Shown here: piece after piece, positions 31,310 through 41,520 of the stretch | How positions within the stretch are numbered: the stretch's first letter is position 1 | Layout: each line of letters opens with the position of its first letter | Source: Acanthosepion esculentum | Taxonomy: Eukaryota > Mollusca > Cephalopoda > Sepiida > Sepiidae | DNA length: 64,000 nucleotides | Assembly (NCBI GenBank): GCA_964036315.1 | Contig: OZ038508.1 | Coordinates: 50,565,524-50,629,523 of the forward strand | Direction of reading: 5' to 3' | The notes under the pieces: model-generated | The model's input: only the letters and a program-made list of their open reading frames with translations | Database searches by the model: none | Told to the model about the DNA's origin: nothing | Made by a program: the position numbers and the translations under genes

Positions 31310-31315
31310 ATATAT
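31260..31315. repeat. (TA)n-(TG)n microsatellite
   Basis: TA then TG run after the family C fragment. A CT-rich low-complexity stretch follows at 31515-31600; otherwise nothing to 32040. Confidence 0.95.
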
Positions 31316-32041
31316 AACGTTATTATAGTGCATACTCTTATTTGAAATAGAAGCATGATTTTTACTTTTTACTATTTTCTTGTCTTTTTTAAACAATGTT
31401 TAATACATCTATCGACCTGCTTATTGGAGAATCATTAATCACGTAAATTATGCTTTCCAACAGAAATCGAACCATCTTCTCCATTCATAAAGGAAAACGT
31501 CGTTTAATCGATCTTCTCTCTCTTTCTCTCTCTCTCACTCTATCTCTATCTCTATCTCTCACTCATTCACTCAATCTGTCTACCTCTATCTCTTTCTCTA
31601 TCTTCTCCAACCACACACACTGTAGCATTTTTGGTCTCAAATGAAAATCGACGAAAAACTAATATTTTCTATTTGTTTAGCTATTTAAAAATAGAATTAC
31701 CTCCCTTTTTTGTTCTTTTCATCTTTCTGGGTATTTTATCTGATACAACTGAGTCGCCATTTCCCGCTTTGCCGTTTTTAGAGACACCCGCTGACGCTGC
31801 CTTATCCATTGTTTTCTTTTCGTCTATTTTGTCGCTTTTTTGATTTCTCATTTTGTATGATTTGTACGATTGTTTTACATTTATGCAAAAAATAACATGT
31901 TAGACATTTCTAATCTCTCAGTTGCTTGTCTCTTCGACTGCACTGTTATTATTCTTTCTAAGCTTATCTCGTTTAAACAGAAATGGTCATCTCTGTCTTC
32001 TGTCATTTTTTTAAAACCATCTACTCATTTTAGCAACTATC

Positions 32042-32044
<3 letters not shown>

Positions 32045-32137
<93 letters not shown>

Positions 32138-32301
32138 CCTAAAATGCTTTTATCTCTAGGTTAGTTTGAAACAAACGATTATATATATGTGTGTGTGTAT
32201 ATATATATATGTGTGTGTGTATATATATGTGTACGTGTGTGTATATATATATGTGTATATATATATGTATATATATATATGTGTGTGTATATATATATGT
32301 G

Positions 32302-32362
<61 letters not shown>
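32045..32362. repeat. (TA)n and (TG)n microsatellite cluster
   Basis: TA 32045-32135, interrupted TG/TA 32185-32310, TA to 32362. Confidence 0.95.
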
Positions 32363-32364
<2 letters not shown>

Positions 32365-32468
32365 TTGTGCGCGTCTTTGTGTACATTTCTGAATCGGTGT
32401 GTATATTTATTTCTCACGTTTATATAATAGTAATGTATCTATGTAGGTATGTACATTTATATATAAAA

Positions 32469-32588
32469 CAGTAACTATATCTTAGTACGAAGTTAAATCA
32501 AAAATTATCCGCACTTTCTTCTGAATGTATCTTAAAACACGAGCGCAGATAATTTTTGACTTTCCCTCGTACTAAGATATAGTTACTG
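32469..32588. repeat. Hairpin-forming inverted repeat, 41-bp arms
   Basis: CAGTAACTATATCTTAGTAC on the left returns inverted at the right end; CAAAAATTATC is common to both arms. About 38 nt of loop. It may be a tiny MITE made of two transposon ends. Confidence 0.8.
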
Positions 32589-32620
32589 ATTTATATATAC
32601 ATGTATATACCTACATATAT

Positions 32621-33060
32621 ACACTACATTTCAAAAGTTTGACGCCAACCCTGGTAATTTGCTAAACTGCCCCAAAAAGGAGTTGTTTTGTACTTCAAAT
32701 GAGAAAAAAATTATTATATATAGTTTTTAAAATATCAGTGCGACATAAGTTTTTAGAAGTTTTATTTTGACAAAAAGATAAAAAGCGCTTTATGATTAAA
32801 GTTAAAATATCCAACATTATCCTTATTATTATTATCCTTATTATTGCAACGAGTGCCAAACATTTGTGCTGCAGTAACAGCAAAAGGTTTTGGCATTTGT
32901 TGCAAAATCTTCTCAAAATATAAGTTTAATAATTGATTCCATCCATTTTTCAATGAATCTAAGAGCCTTTTTTCATTTTCTGGATAGAAAGTTTTCATTT
33001 TCTGTCAACTTTATGCCATAATAATTCTGGGGGTGTCTACAAAATATTGAACTATAGTGT
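32621..33060 (-). mobile_element. Deleted Tc1-like element (MITE) with C-terminal transposase trace
   Basis: Left end ACACTACATTTCAAAAGTTT and right end (reverse complement) ACACTATAGTTCAATATTTT are matching Tc1-type termini next to TA. Inside, the minus strand encodes KMKTFYPENEKRLLDSLKNG then WNQLLNLYFEKILQQMPKPF, the pre-terminal part of a Tc1-like transposase. The catalytic domain is gone. Confidence 0.7.
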
Positions 33061-33071
33061 ATATTTACCTA

Positions 33072-33072
<1 letters not shown>

Positions 33073-33136
<64 letters not shown>

Positions 33137-33138
33137 TG
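33073..33138. repeat. (TA)n microsatellite
   Basis: Left flank of the HHR-containing inverted repeat. Confidence 0.95.
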
Positions 33139-33316
33139 TAGGTATATATCTACATCTGTAGGTGTACCTACATATATACCTATATATGTAAGCAAATATG
33201 TGCATGTAGATCCGACGGTATGATGAAAATGTGGAAAAGACAAAGCAAAATCCGAATATGTGAGTTTACTGTTTTTTTATTTTGTTTTTTGTTTTGTCTT
33301 GGGAGCACGCTTTCGC

Positions 33317-33396
33317 AGCGCCACCCACGCGGCGCCACCCACGCGGCGCCACCCACGCGGCGCCACCCACGCGGCGCCACCCACGCGGCGCCAGCG
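33317..33396. repeat. 14-bp GC-rich minisatellite
   Basis: About five and a half units of GCGCCACCCACGCG, more than 80% G+C in a very AT-rich setting. Inside the inverted repeat. Confidence 0.95.
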
Positions 33397-33523
33397 TAAC
33401 CGAATCCAAGATAGAGAACACTGACTTTAGAATTTCAGTTTTTCTGTTTCTGACTAGTCCTGTATCTATCGTCTCTTCATTTTAACCTAAATTTAATATA
33501 AATATGTCTCCAATAACCATGTC

Positions 33524-33556
33524 CTGAAGATGGTCTATTAGACCGAAACGTCTGAC
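33524..33556 (+). ncRNA. Hammerhead ribozyme motif
   Basis: CTGAAGA, T, stem II GGTCT/AGACC (loop ATT), GAAACGTC, then TGACGTTGAC. Core fits CTGANGA...GAAA; ACGT is palindromic and ends in GTC. TA array begins about 90 nt downstream at 33644. Confidence 0.75.
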
Positions 33557-33642
33557 GTTGACAGCAAAACAAAAAACAAAATAAAAAAACAGTAAACTCA
33601 CATATTCGGATTTTGCTTTGTCTTTTCCACATTTTCATCATA

Positions 33643-33643
<1 letters not shown>

Positions 33644-33703
<60 letters not shown>

Positions 33704-33704
33704 T
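33644..33704. repeat. (TA)n microsatellite
   Basis: Right flank of the inverted repeat. 33705-34020 has nothing recognised. Confidence 0.95.
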
Positions 33705-34024
33705 ATTATGTGTAAAATTATAAAGCAATACATTTATTTTTTCTTTCTGCCTATGTACATCTATAAATGTGTGCCTGTGTACATACTTACCTTCTTTTTT
33801 TTTTCAATCAGTAAATAAAGAATACAGAAAAATGCATTTACATATAAAAATATCTATTCTTTCGGTAAATAAACGAATGTAGTCATGGGTGAAAGTACTT
33901 AGGGGAAAAAAATAAATATGAACATTGGCAAATTTTCTGATAACACAAAACGTCTAATTCATGAACTTGAATAGTTTAATAAAAGAAATTGATCGACATA
34001 AATCGTCCATATTATTTAACCCAA

Positions 34025-34595
34025 TGTGAGAGAATTCCTGCTGTCATATAGGAAGAAAATGAGTAACTACCGACACCGAGTTTCGAGCGTGACATTCTGG
34101 ACTTACAAATACGTTTTCCATCAAGTGTATAAATAGCGTTGTCAGGCTACTGAGTGGAGTGATTATTGAGTGACTATTAAGTGGAAATATCCAGTTGAAT
34201 TAGTGTGAATTATTGTGCGTCGATGATTTGGGTTTTGATTTTGGATTTAACTAACGGCCACGAGGTTCGAGCGTGACACTTTGGCCTTATGAACATATTT
34301 TTTTCGCCAGGTGTATAAATAGTGGCTACTGAGTGGAGTGATTATTGAGTGACTATTGTGTGGAACTATCCAGTCGAATTTGAGTGAATTATTTTGCGTC
34401 AATTGTTTGGGTTTCGATTTATAATTTACCGAACGTTGAATCGAGCCGTGCTACTAACAAGGTATTCCCTGAAATGGTTAATTATCTTTGGTTGACTTTT
34501 ACTGTTCTTGTTAAGCATTTATAATTAAATACTATTTTATTTTAACATTGAAGTCTTGAGCTATACCTAATTATTAACGGCCACCGTACGTCACA
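34025..34595 (+). mobile_element. LTR-like element with duplicated promoter segment
   Basis: Termini TGTGA...TCACA. Inside, a ~175-bp segment occurs twice (about 34084-34255 and 34260-34435): TTCGAGCGTGACATTCTGG, GTGTATAAATAGCG, CTGAGTGGAGTGATTATTGA. Each copy has its own TATAAATAG box. Solo-LTR interpretation is inference: I find no primer site and no target duplication. Confidence 0.5.
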
Positions 34596-35256
34596 AAAAA
34601 CTGCTGCCGAAATGCGCATTATACTAGGTGCGATGGATAAATTGTCATCTAAATTACGCAAAAATGAAAATAATATTAATATTCCATTTCAACAGATATA
34701 TTTACCAAAATTACACAAACATACCTTGAAATACGAAAGAGTAAATTTATTCAACAAAATCGTCATTGGTTTCAAACACGGCCTCAAGACGACTTCGGAA
34801 TCTCCTGCATCTCTTCTGGACGGTCTCCTTGTTTAAGTTGATGAATGCTGCCATAATCCTTACCTTCAGTTAATCTTTGCTGTTATAAGGAGCTTTGTTG
34901 GTCTCCGCTCAACTGCGCCCCACAGATAATAATCAAGAGGGTTGAAGTCTGGGCATTCCCTTGATTATGTGTGGGGCGCAGTTAAGTGAGAGACCAAAAT
35001 AACTCCTTGTAACACAAAAGATGAACTGAAGAAAGAGTATTATGACAGTGTTCACCAACTTAAACAAGGAGACCATCCAGAAGAGGTGTAGGAGATTCCG
35101 AAGTCTTCTAAAGGCCGTAAGTGAAGCCAATACCGGTTTTATTGAATACATTTACTCTTTAGTTTTTACAAGATATTTTCTTATGAAATTTTGTTAAATA
35201 TATCTGTTAAAATGAGATGTCAGTGTTATTTTCATTTTTGCGTAATTTTGACAACA

Positions 35257-35258
<2 letters not shown>
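34596..35258. pseudogene. Palindromic pair of mariner 3' ends
   Basis: 34596-34930 is the minus-strand C-terminus and 3' end of a mariner-type transposase; 34940-35258 is the same segment on the + strand (AACTTAAACAAGGAGACC, AGAAG.GRTGTAGGAGATTCCG, TTCATTTTTGCGTAATTTTG). The two meet head to head near 34935. The peptide (LNKFTLSYFK, RRDAGDSEVVL-like) matches the mariner at 58.9-59.1 kb. Confidence 0.75.

Positions 35259-35260
<2 letters not shown>

Positions 35261-35300
<40 letters not shown>
35261..35300. repeat. (TA)n microsatellite
   Basis: Follows the mariner end. Confidence 0.95.
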
Positions 35301-35303
<3 letters not shown>

Positions 35304-35401
35304 ATATACACCCACGCATTTATCCGGTAAAAAAGAGTTCTGCCTATTTCACCATTCTTTAGTGAAGCTCAAGTTGCTTTGGCTTTATTTCTTATTCTAT
35401 A

Positions 35402-35478
35402 GTATGTATGTATGTATGTATGTATGTATGTATGTATGTATGTATGTATGTATGTATGTATGTATGTATGTATGTATG

Positions 35479-35507
<29 letters not shown>
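35402..35507. repeat. (TATG)n microsatellite
   Basis: About 26 tandem tetranucleotides. The Met-Tyr-Val-Cys frame is an artefact. Confidence 0.97.
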
Positions 35508-35511
<4 letters not shown>

Positions 35512-35517
35512 GTGTGT

Positions 35518-35645
35518 GTTACGGTCAAATCACGCTGAACACACCGGTTTCCGTTCAATCACCGAAGTTAAGTATCGTAGAACCAGGTCAGTACTTAGAT
35601 GGGGGACCGCTTGGGAACACCTGTTCCTGTATGCAATTGTGGCTG
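35518..35645 (+). mobile_element. 5S-derived SINE head, copy 4
   Basis: GTTACGGTCAAATCACGCTG, CAATCACCGAAGTTAAGTAT, GGTCAGTACTTAGATGGGGG, ACCGCTTGGGAACACCTGTT. Best preserved 5S internal control region here. Downstream tRNA-like part is not recognisable. Confidence 0.8.
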
Positions 35646-35934
35646 AGTTTGGGAGAGGAAACTGTGTTGGCCAAAGCTAGCACGATATCACAAAAACGAC
35701 GTGATTGCGAGTTGAGGTGGCCAGCCTTGTTCATTCATGATCACGCTGGGTTCGCACCAACGCTCTAAAACTGTTAATTGTCTCTGCACACGCCAATAAC
35801 AGTATAAACTGCAGGTGGGCTCTGTGGAGATTTCCCAGTTGGGAAATTGCAAAAATGCCTGTTGTGCAAATGTTGCAATATGCGCTAGCTAGCTGTGCAT
35901 TGCTCGATATCGAGTGGTCAATTATTATTATATT

Positions 35935-35936
35935 AT

Positions 35937-35970
<34 letters not shown>

Positions 35971-36180
35971 AGTGTATTGTGTATTTGGGCATCAATGCCT
36001 ATTTTATACAAGTTCATTAAAAAACCAGTGACAAGGTCTTACAGTTTTTTTTTCTGAATGTTTTAGTGTTGCTTGTTTTATTCAGAAAAAAAAACGTTTT
36101 AATCGCAGGACGTTGTGACTCGTTTTTAGTGAAGAGGCATTGCTGCCCAAATAATATTAAATTACAGAATCCGGCAGCCA
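35935..36180. repeat. (TA)n/(TG)n with inverted PLE N-terminal traces
   Basis: After TA/TG (35935-35970), GTATTTGGGCATCAATGCC (minus codons of LPKYT) and, inverted, GGCATTGCTGCCCAAATAAT at 36138. The two traces form a degenerate inverted pair about 100 bp apart. Confidence 0.5.
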
Positions 36181-36184
36181 ACAA

Positions 36185-36186
<2 letters not shown>

Positions 36187-36250
<64 letters not shown>
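36187..36250. repeat. (TA)n microsatellite
   Basis: Left flank of the HHR hairpin. Confidence 0.97.
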
Positions 36251-36252
<2 letters not shown>

Positions 36253-36254
<2 letters not shown>

Positions 36255-36375
36255 GGACATGGAAGTCAGCACTGAGAGGCGACAGTCTGTTTCATGCTAG
36301 TGCAATCGTTGCCTGACGATTGCACTAGCATGAAACAGACTGTCGCCTCTAAGTGCTGACTTCCATGTCCACTTT
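36253..36375. repeat. Near-perfect 123-bp hairpin containing an HHR
   Basis: AGTGGACATGGAAGTCAGCA, GAGGCGACAGTCTGTTTCAT and GCTAGTGCAATCGT on the left arm are followed by their reverse complements on the right, with only about 6 nt in the centre. The + arm is a hammerhead unit that recurs at 50450-50600. Confidence 0.9.
36310..36347 (+). ncRNA. Hammerhead ribozyme motif
   Basis: CTGACGA, T, stem II TGC/GCA (loop ACTA), T, GAAACAGACTGTC. CAG/CTG could form stem III, ending at GTC; GGC/GCC could form stem I weakly. Same core at 50450-50487. TA array ~110 nt downstream. Confidence 0.65.
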
Positions 36376-36455
36376 TATATTTACACACGCTCTATCTCTG
36401 ATATTGAGCACTTTATCCCATAAATATAGCACACTTTAAGACTATATTTCTTCAT

Positions 36456-36488
36456 ATATATATATATATATATATATATCCGGCAGCG

Positions 36489-36540
<52 letters not shown>
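36456..36540. repeat. (TA)n arrays with (TG)n
   Basis: TA 36456-36480 and 36494-36535, TG to 36566. Entered from the left by the + HHR unit and from the right by the minus HHR unit at 36609. Confidence 0.95.
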
Positions 36541-36556
<16 letters not shown>

Positions 36557-36608
36557 CTGTGTGTGTGTTTGCGTAAAATTGATGAAAGCTGACCAGAGCA
36601 ATACCACG

Positions 36609-36633
36609 GTTTCGACCTCTACGGTCTCCTCAT
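36609..36633 (-). ncRNA. Hammerhead-like motif
   Basis: Minus strand ATGAGGA (C3 changed to A), stem II GACC/GGTC with loop GTAGA, GAAACCGTGG. One core deviation. Runs into (CA)n-(TA)n about 45-70 nt downstream. Confidence 0.5.
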
Positions 36634-36994
36634 GTGTTCTGTTCAGCAAATCAACTACACGGAGCTCAACAAATATATATATGTTTTCGTGTGTGCGTGT
36701 TTACACGGGGCAATAATGTTGATAGCCAGACACAATTATTATTTGAAATTTGATCTGAAATATGCACGCTATAATATTCTATTATATTAATATTCACCAT
36801 TGCGTTAAGGGCCTCAACAAAGAAATGCATTACGTTGACAATAAACCTTTGCCTCGCATTTCCATGAGATTTTAAACCTACTTAGCTATTGTTTGGCGTG
36901 CGTGTTTCTGCTTGTGTGGGTGAAACAATTCGATAAATTAAAATATTCTGGTGCCAAGTATACACATTTGTCTTCAAACAAGACTGGGAAATTA

Positions 36995-37315
36995 ATTTTT
37001 CCGCTGACATGAATTGGAAAGATTATATTGAATCAGTTGTTAGATTTGATGCAAGAAGAAGAATCGCTTTCCCGTGCCTTGCTAGAAGAATTTTCTCACC
37101 AGAATCTTACACCTTTATAAGTCTATCATTCGTCTATGCATTGAATATTGCTGCCAAAAGGGTCAGATGTTTCTGTTATGTATCTAGTGATTCTTGATAA
37201 ATCCAAAAAAGAATCTGCAATATTATCGGTCCTGACCTGATATCTCAGTTTCAGTCATTTTCGCAACGCCGTAACGTAACTTACCTCTACAAATTTGTAT
37301 TTACTCACCCCCCAC
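36995..37315 (+). pseudogene. LINE family A, 5' part of an interrupted copy
   Basis: DMNWKDYIESVVRFDA, CLARRIFSPESYTF, then out of frame IQKRICNIIGPDLISQFQSF and NVTYLYKF. Family A order is kept up to the point where an unrelated repeat starts (about 37315); the copy resumes at 37856. Confidence 0.75.
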
Positions 37316-37329
37316 CCCGACGATTTCAT

Positions 37330-37856
37330 GTTGTGACACAAGGTCGGTTTAATGTGGGGAGCCCGAACGCGTACACCCGGACTAGGGACAAAATTCCCTC
37401 ACCTCCGCAACCTAAGTGCGAGCACCGATCTCTCTCTTTACCCAAAGACAGAGAAGCGACTGAAAGATGATAAATAGATGTATTACAAACACCTCGAGGG
37501 CGGAATTTACACACTAAGTATTTACTCTGTCTCCCCACTTTGATGAGTTGTGACACAAGGTCTTTGTTTTAGGTGGGGACCCGAGCGCGAACACCCAGGC
37601 CAGGAACAAAAATTGCCCGTAGCCCCCGCAACCGTCGGTTGTGCTGGCCTCGGTGCGAGTACCGGTCCCTCTCTCTGGTACAAGGAGAGGGCGCGGTATA
37701 GGACAGCTGTTCCCCAGGGCTGGGCACCTCTCAGTATAATTTTCCTCAGTTGCGACTATGTCCTTTGACGGAACCGCCCCTGAGGACACTCTGCCCAAAG
37801 ACAGAGACGCAACTGAGAGATAATAAGTAATGTGTTACAAACCACTCGAGAGAGTA
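37330..37856. mobile_element. Tandem TGTGACACAAGG element inserted in LINE family A
   Basis: Two related units begin TTGTGACACAAGGTC at 37332 and 37550. Shared landmarks: GGTGGGGACCCGAGCGCG, CCCAAAGACAGAGACGCAAC, TGTGTTACAAACCACTCGAG. The second is longer. An isolated relative is at 20070. An LTR is possible but unproven. Confidence 0.65.
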
Positions 37857-38165
37857 ATTTTCACATTGCGTTTCTATAAATATTTCCCCGGTAACTGTTC
37901 TAATGGTCTTCCCTCTTTGGTACTTCGACGTTACGAATTTAAACGCAGTACTAGACTGGCAGTTAGGTCTCTCGCTTGTGGGACACTCTTCCGGTTTATT
38001 TCTTTCCAGTCAAATGTGAACTTCAAAAATGTAAATGTAATGTCAGTCGTCATCTTCTTGCTTTCTTCTATTGCCCTCATTCCTTAATAAAGATTTTCTC
38101 ATATTCATTCACACTTAGTATCCCCCCTTGCGTCTTAGTAGCTTTATTGTCTTACTTGGGGTGAA
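37857..38165 (+). pseudogene. LINE family A, 3' part of the interrupted copy
   Basis: Continues the copy from 37315: GNCSNGLPSLVLRRYEFKRS, TRLAVRSLACGTLFRF, VNFKNVNVMSV, then the 3' end with TTGCGTCTTAGTAGC, ACTTGGGGTGAATTG and an A-rich tail. Joins codons that in other copies are contiguous. Confidence 0.75.
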
Positions 38166-38229
38166 TTGATTTTAAAGAAAATTAAAAAAAAACAGGATTT
38201 TCATTATTTCAGTTATCTCGCCTTCTTCC

Positions 38230-38800
38230 TATCATGATCAATCACTAGTTATGCTACTAGGAAAGCTGGTTCACTGTGTTAGACAATTTATTTTCGAATC
38301 TATCTTACACATTTTTAAGTCTACCATACGTATATTCATAGAATATTGCCGCCACATTTGGTCTGGTGTTTCTGCTAAGTATTTAGAAATTCTAGATAAA
38401 ATCCAGAGAAGAATCTGCAACGTTATCGGCCCTGATGTGGCATCTCGGCTTCAGTCACTTTCCCACCGCCATAACGTAGGTTGTATGTGCCTTTTCTATA
38501 TATATATATATACTTTCATGGTAATTGTTCGGGCGAGCTTTCATCTTTGGTACCTCAACTTTAATAATTTAGTCTCGGTACGAGATTAACAGCAAGGTAT
38601 CATTATTTTACATTTAAAATGGCTAGATGTAACCGTAAGTCCTACGCTAAGATTTTCTTCTATCGCATTTCTCGCTTGTTTAGCTCAATGTTGGTCGCTT
38701 GCTTTTCCAGCCAACTATGATCTTCAAAAATATAAATGCAATGTCCATCGTTATCTTGTCTAATTAATCCGTCGTCTTTTATTACTCTTTCTCCTTCCTG
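38230..38800 (+). pseudogene. LINE family A copy
   Basis: ESILHIFKSTIRIFIEYCRH, IWSGVSAKYLEILDKIQRRI, CNVIGPDVASRLQSLSHRHN in one 112-codon frame, then shifted TRLTARYHYF, MARCNRKSYAKI and a 3' end with AATGCAATGTCCATCG. It is the clearest copy of the IWSG...LDKIQRRI...IGPD segment. A short TA run interrupts it at 38496-38511. Confidence 0.8.
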
Positions 38801-38994
38801 AAAGTATGATGATAAACTACATCCGATAGCAAGGCCTCTGATCAAGAGCTTTCAGAAGAGTAGATTCACCTCTTAATAGCTGTTGTTCCCAGGTCTACCT
38901 TGTCCTAGGGTTTTAACACATCTACGGACAAATAAGGAACCACAAAACTATATAAAGATACATTAGAAAAAATTACCTGAAATACATTTTCATA

Positions 38995-39150
38995 GTAATA
39001 TATTTGAAACCATTGATAGGTCAGCTGGTAAGAAAATTTGTTCACTGTGTCGTGCGAGACAATTTTATTCTCCAGAATCTATCTTACATATATATATGTC
39101 TGCCATTCGTCCATGGTTAGAATATTGATGCTACATGTCAGTGGAGAGCA
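38995..39150 (+). pseudogene. LINE family A short fragment
   Basis: TIDRSAGKKICSLCRARQFY, SPESILHIYMSAIRPWLEY. Ends where the minisatellite at 39150 begins. Confidence 0.7.
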
Positions 39151-39310
39151 TATAATATATGGGAGTTGGAAGCATGTAATATGCATGATAGCTGGAATTG
39201 TGTTATGTGTATTGGAGCGAGAAGCATGTAACATGTATGGAGTCGGATAGTATGTAAAGTCTATCAGAGCAGGAAGCATTTCATGTATACGGCAGTGTGA
39301 TTCATGTCAC
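39150..39310. repeat. Degenerate ~30-bp minisatellite
   Basis: Repeats of GGAAGCATGTAAYATGYATG followed by a variable ATAGCTGG-like stretch, about five units. It replaces the expected LINE continuation. Confidence 0.7.
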
Positions 39311-39419
39311 GTGTGTTACGGCTATGGAATCGAAAAGCAAACCACTTCAGAACAATGTTTGCCATCAGCCGTATACAATTAACAACAGACAAACCTAATA
39401 TTGTTAAATAAATAAATAA

Positions 39420-40025
39420 ATTCACTGCGTCGAGCGAGACAGCTTTTCTCTCTAGAATCTCTCTTTCATATCTGTAAGTCTACCATTCGTCCATGCTTAG
39501 AATATTGCTGCCACATATGGTCCGGTCCCCATGTTATTTACCTTGAGCTCCTTGATAAAATCCAAAGAAGAATCAGCAATATTATTGGTCCTGATGTGGC
39601 ATCTCGGCTTCAGTCACTTTCCCATCGTCTCTCTCTCTCTCTGTTTTCTATATGTTCATGGTAATTTTTCGGATGAGCTCTTCGCTATGGTACCTAGACT
39701 TTTGAATGTAAGTGCAGTACTAGTAAAGATCTCATCACTTCACAGTTGAGCTGGATGGGTGTAGCGGTATGTTCTATGCGAACAGTTTCTTTTCTCTCAC
39801 TTCTTGCTTGTGGAACTCCCTTCAGACCCCCATGCTTTCCAAACAACTTTAATCTATAAAAATCTTGATGCAATGTCAGGTTCTGTCCTTCTGATTACTC
39901 TTTTCTCTTCCCGCTCATTATTAGAGTGTATGTTCCTAATTCTTCCACACCCTCTAATTCCTTGTGTCTTAGTGGCTTTCCTGCCTTCCAAGGGGTGATA
40001 CCGATTATAAAATAAAATAAGATTA
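39420..40025 (+). pseudogene. LINE family A copy with 3' end
   Basis: In shifted frames: SPESLFHICKSTIRPCLEYC, CHIWSGP, LELLDKIQRRISNIIGPDVA, SRLQSLSHR, a CT insertion, SQLSWMGVAVCSMRTVSFLS, LLACGTPFRPPCFPNNFNL. The 3' end reads CTTGTGTCTTAGTGGC, CAAGGGGTGATACCG and an A-rich tail. Longest C-terminal coverage of the family here. Confidence 0.8.
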
Positions 40026-40084
40026 AAAAATTATAGCAATACATTATTGGGAAAAAAATGCCAGAAATATATTGGGGGGGGGGG

Positions 40085-40345
40085 GATTACCAAAGTTCAC
40101 AAGAGAATAAAATTTTGGCATTAAATGACCCATAAGGAGTTGATATGCCGTTAAACAAACACACTAAACTTATATATAGTAAATTAAAACAAAATGACCA
40201 ACAATAGAATTTATCTGAAGTTGAAGGCATAGAATTGCGCTCAGGACATATTCAGTGGAGTCCATGAAATTGAGTTCAAAATATTTAGATTTCGGCTTTA
40301 AATAACCCATTGAGGTGTTGATATGCTGCTAAACAAAATCAACCA
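40085..40345 (+). mobile_element. Two SINE/LINE 3' tails
   Basis: GGCATTAAATGACCCATAAG...TTGATATGCCGTTAAAC at 40118 and GGCTTTAAATAACCCATTGA...TTGATATGCTGCTAAAC at 40294. The same tail closes the 5S-SINEs and repeat family B. A G11 run lies at 40074. Confidence 0.65.
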
Positions 40346-40547
40346 ACCTCTCTTTCTACTTAATAATACTTTTCTTTTTCCCATATTGATTCACACTCAG
40401 TGAACCCGTCTTGCGTCTTGAAGATATAACGCATCCACCAAAGCTTTTGAAACGCATATGTTTACAAAATAAATATTCATTCATTTACACACTAATAAAT
40501 TCACATGTATAAATACCTCCATGGTGTTTCTGTGATTATATCTCATT

Positions 40548-40975
40548 ATATACCGGGTGTACCAGCAAAGTTGTCCAAATCGTGTAACAGTATAATTATC
40601 CACCCCAAAAAATGTTTAATATCTAAAAAAACAAAAAAAAATCACACTAAACTAATTGAGTTTCTTTTTCCAGCTTTTCAGATAAGACGTTTAATCATCT
40701 TGATACCGTTTGTCGTAAGATTCAGTGAAAAACACTTTGAGTTATTCAGCAAGAAAGAGAACAGGTTAAAATCATTTTGTGTCAGCCTCACCATGTCTTC
40801 TTAACAGAGCAATTGTGAGAGGAAAAAGATCATTCAGACCATCAGTAATCATGCCAACATTCATACACTGGCTTCCATCTTGAAAGTCCATTCAAGAACC
40901 ATCAAGAGAACGGTGAATAACTTTTTAAAAAAGAGGGAACAGTGGAGAGGAAAACTGGTATTTACGCGTAAGTGA
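40548..40975 (+). pseudogene. Tc1/mariner 5' end with HTH start
   Basis: Starts at CCGGGTGTACCAGCAAAGTT, a terminus-like sequence, and in shifted frame encodes IIQTISNHANIHTLASILKV, HSRTIKRTVNNFLKKREQW, a helix-turn-helix typical of the DNA-binding part of such transposases. The rest of the gene is absent; a 5S-SINE follows. Confidence 0.55.
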
Positions 40976-40994
40976 ATATAAAGAGACCAACAGT

Positions 40995-41155
40995 TATTTG
41001 AACGTGGTTCTCTGATTAACCATTATCCATTACACCAGCCACACGTCCAAGCTCACAGCAACTGATATTTCCAAGCAGTGACCCATCTAGGTACTGACCA
41101 GGCTCACCTTGGCTTAACTTCGGCATTCGTACGGGAACCGGTGTTTCAACGTGTT
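40995..41155 (-). mobile_element. 5S-derived composite SINE, copy 5
   Basis: Minus strand: CGTTGAAACACCGGTTCCCG, GCCGAAGTTAAGCCAAGG, CTGGTCAGTACCTAGATGGG, then tRNA-like TGGCTGGTGTAATGGATAAT and ACGTTCAAATAACTG. Confirms the 5S then tRNA-like order in the opposite orientation. Confidence 0.8.
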
Positions 41156-41324
41156 TATTTAAAATAAATCTTTCTTTTAAAGTCTATTTTCGTATGGTGA
41201 ACAGTTACGTCCAATAACTCTGTAAAAAGTCACGGATGAATTTTACACTATATCGATATTAGGACCAGGAGCACCACTTCTAAAATGACAAAAATCAATA
41301 TTTTATTATATAAGGAACACGATC

Positions 41325-41520
41325 AAATAGGAATTGGAACTAGGCGCCCGATTAAGAATTCTGGGATATTACCGATTAAACCACTCGTACCACCCAGCTT
41401 GCAGCGAGGGTATTCCCAAATGGTCATCCATCTAGGTACTGACCACGCTCAACGTTGGTGACCATACGGAAACTCGTGTTCCAATGTGATGTGACCGCAG
41501 GCCGTCGGTCTAAGGATAGT
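41325..41520 (-). mobile_element. 5S-derived composite SINE, copy 6
   Basis: Minus strand: CTGCGGTCACATCACATTGG, CGTGGTCAGTACCTAGATGG, then AGCTGGGTGGTACGAGTGGT, TTTAATCGG and CTAGTTCCAATTCC. Same orientation as copy 5 and about 170 bp away. Confidence 0.75.

Larger units (their letters stand above)
33221..33642. repeat. Inverted repeat enclosing a GC minisatellite and an HHR
   Basis: GTATGATGAAAATGTGGAAA and GACAAAGCAAAATCCGAATA at the left return inverted at 33600-33642; arms about 75 bp. (TA)n arrays lie outside both ends (33073-33138 and 33644-33704). Confidence 0.9.
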
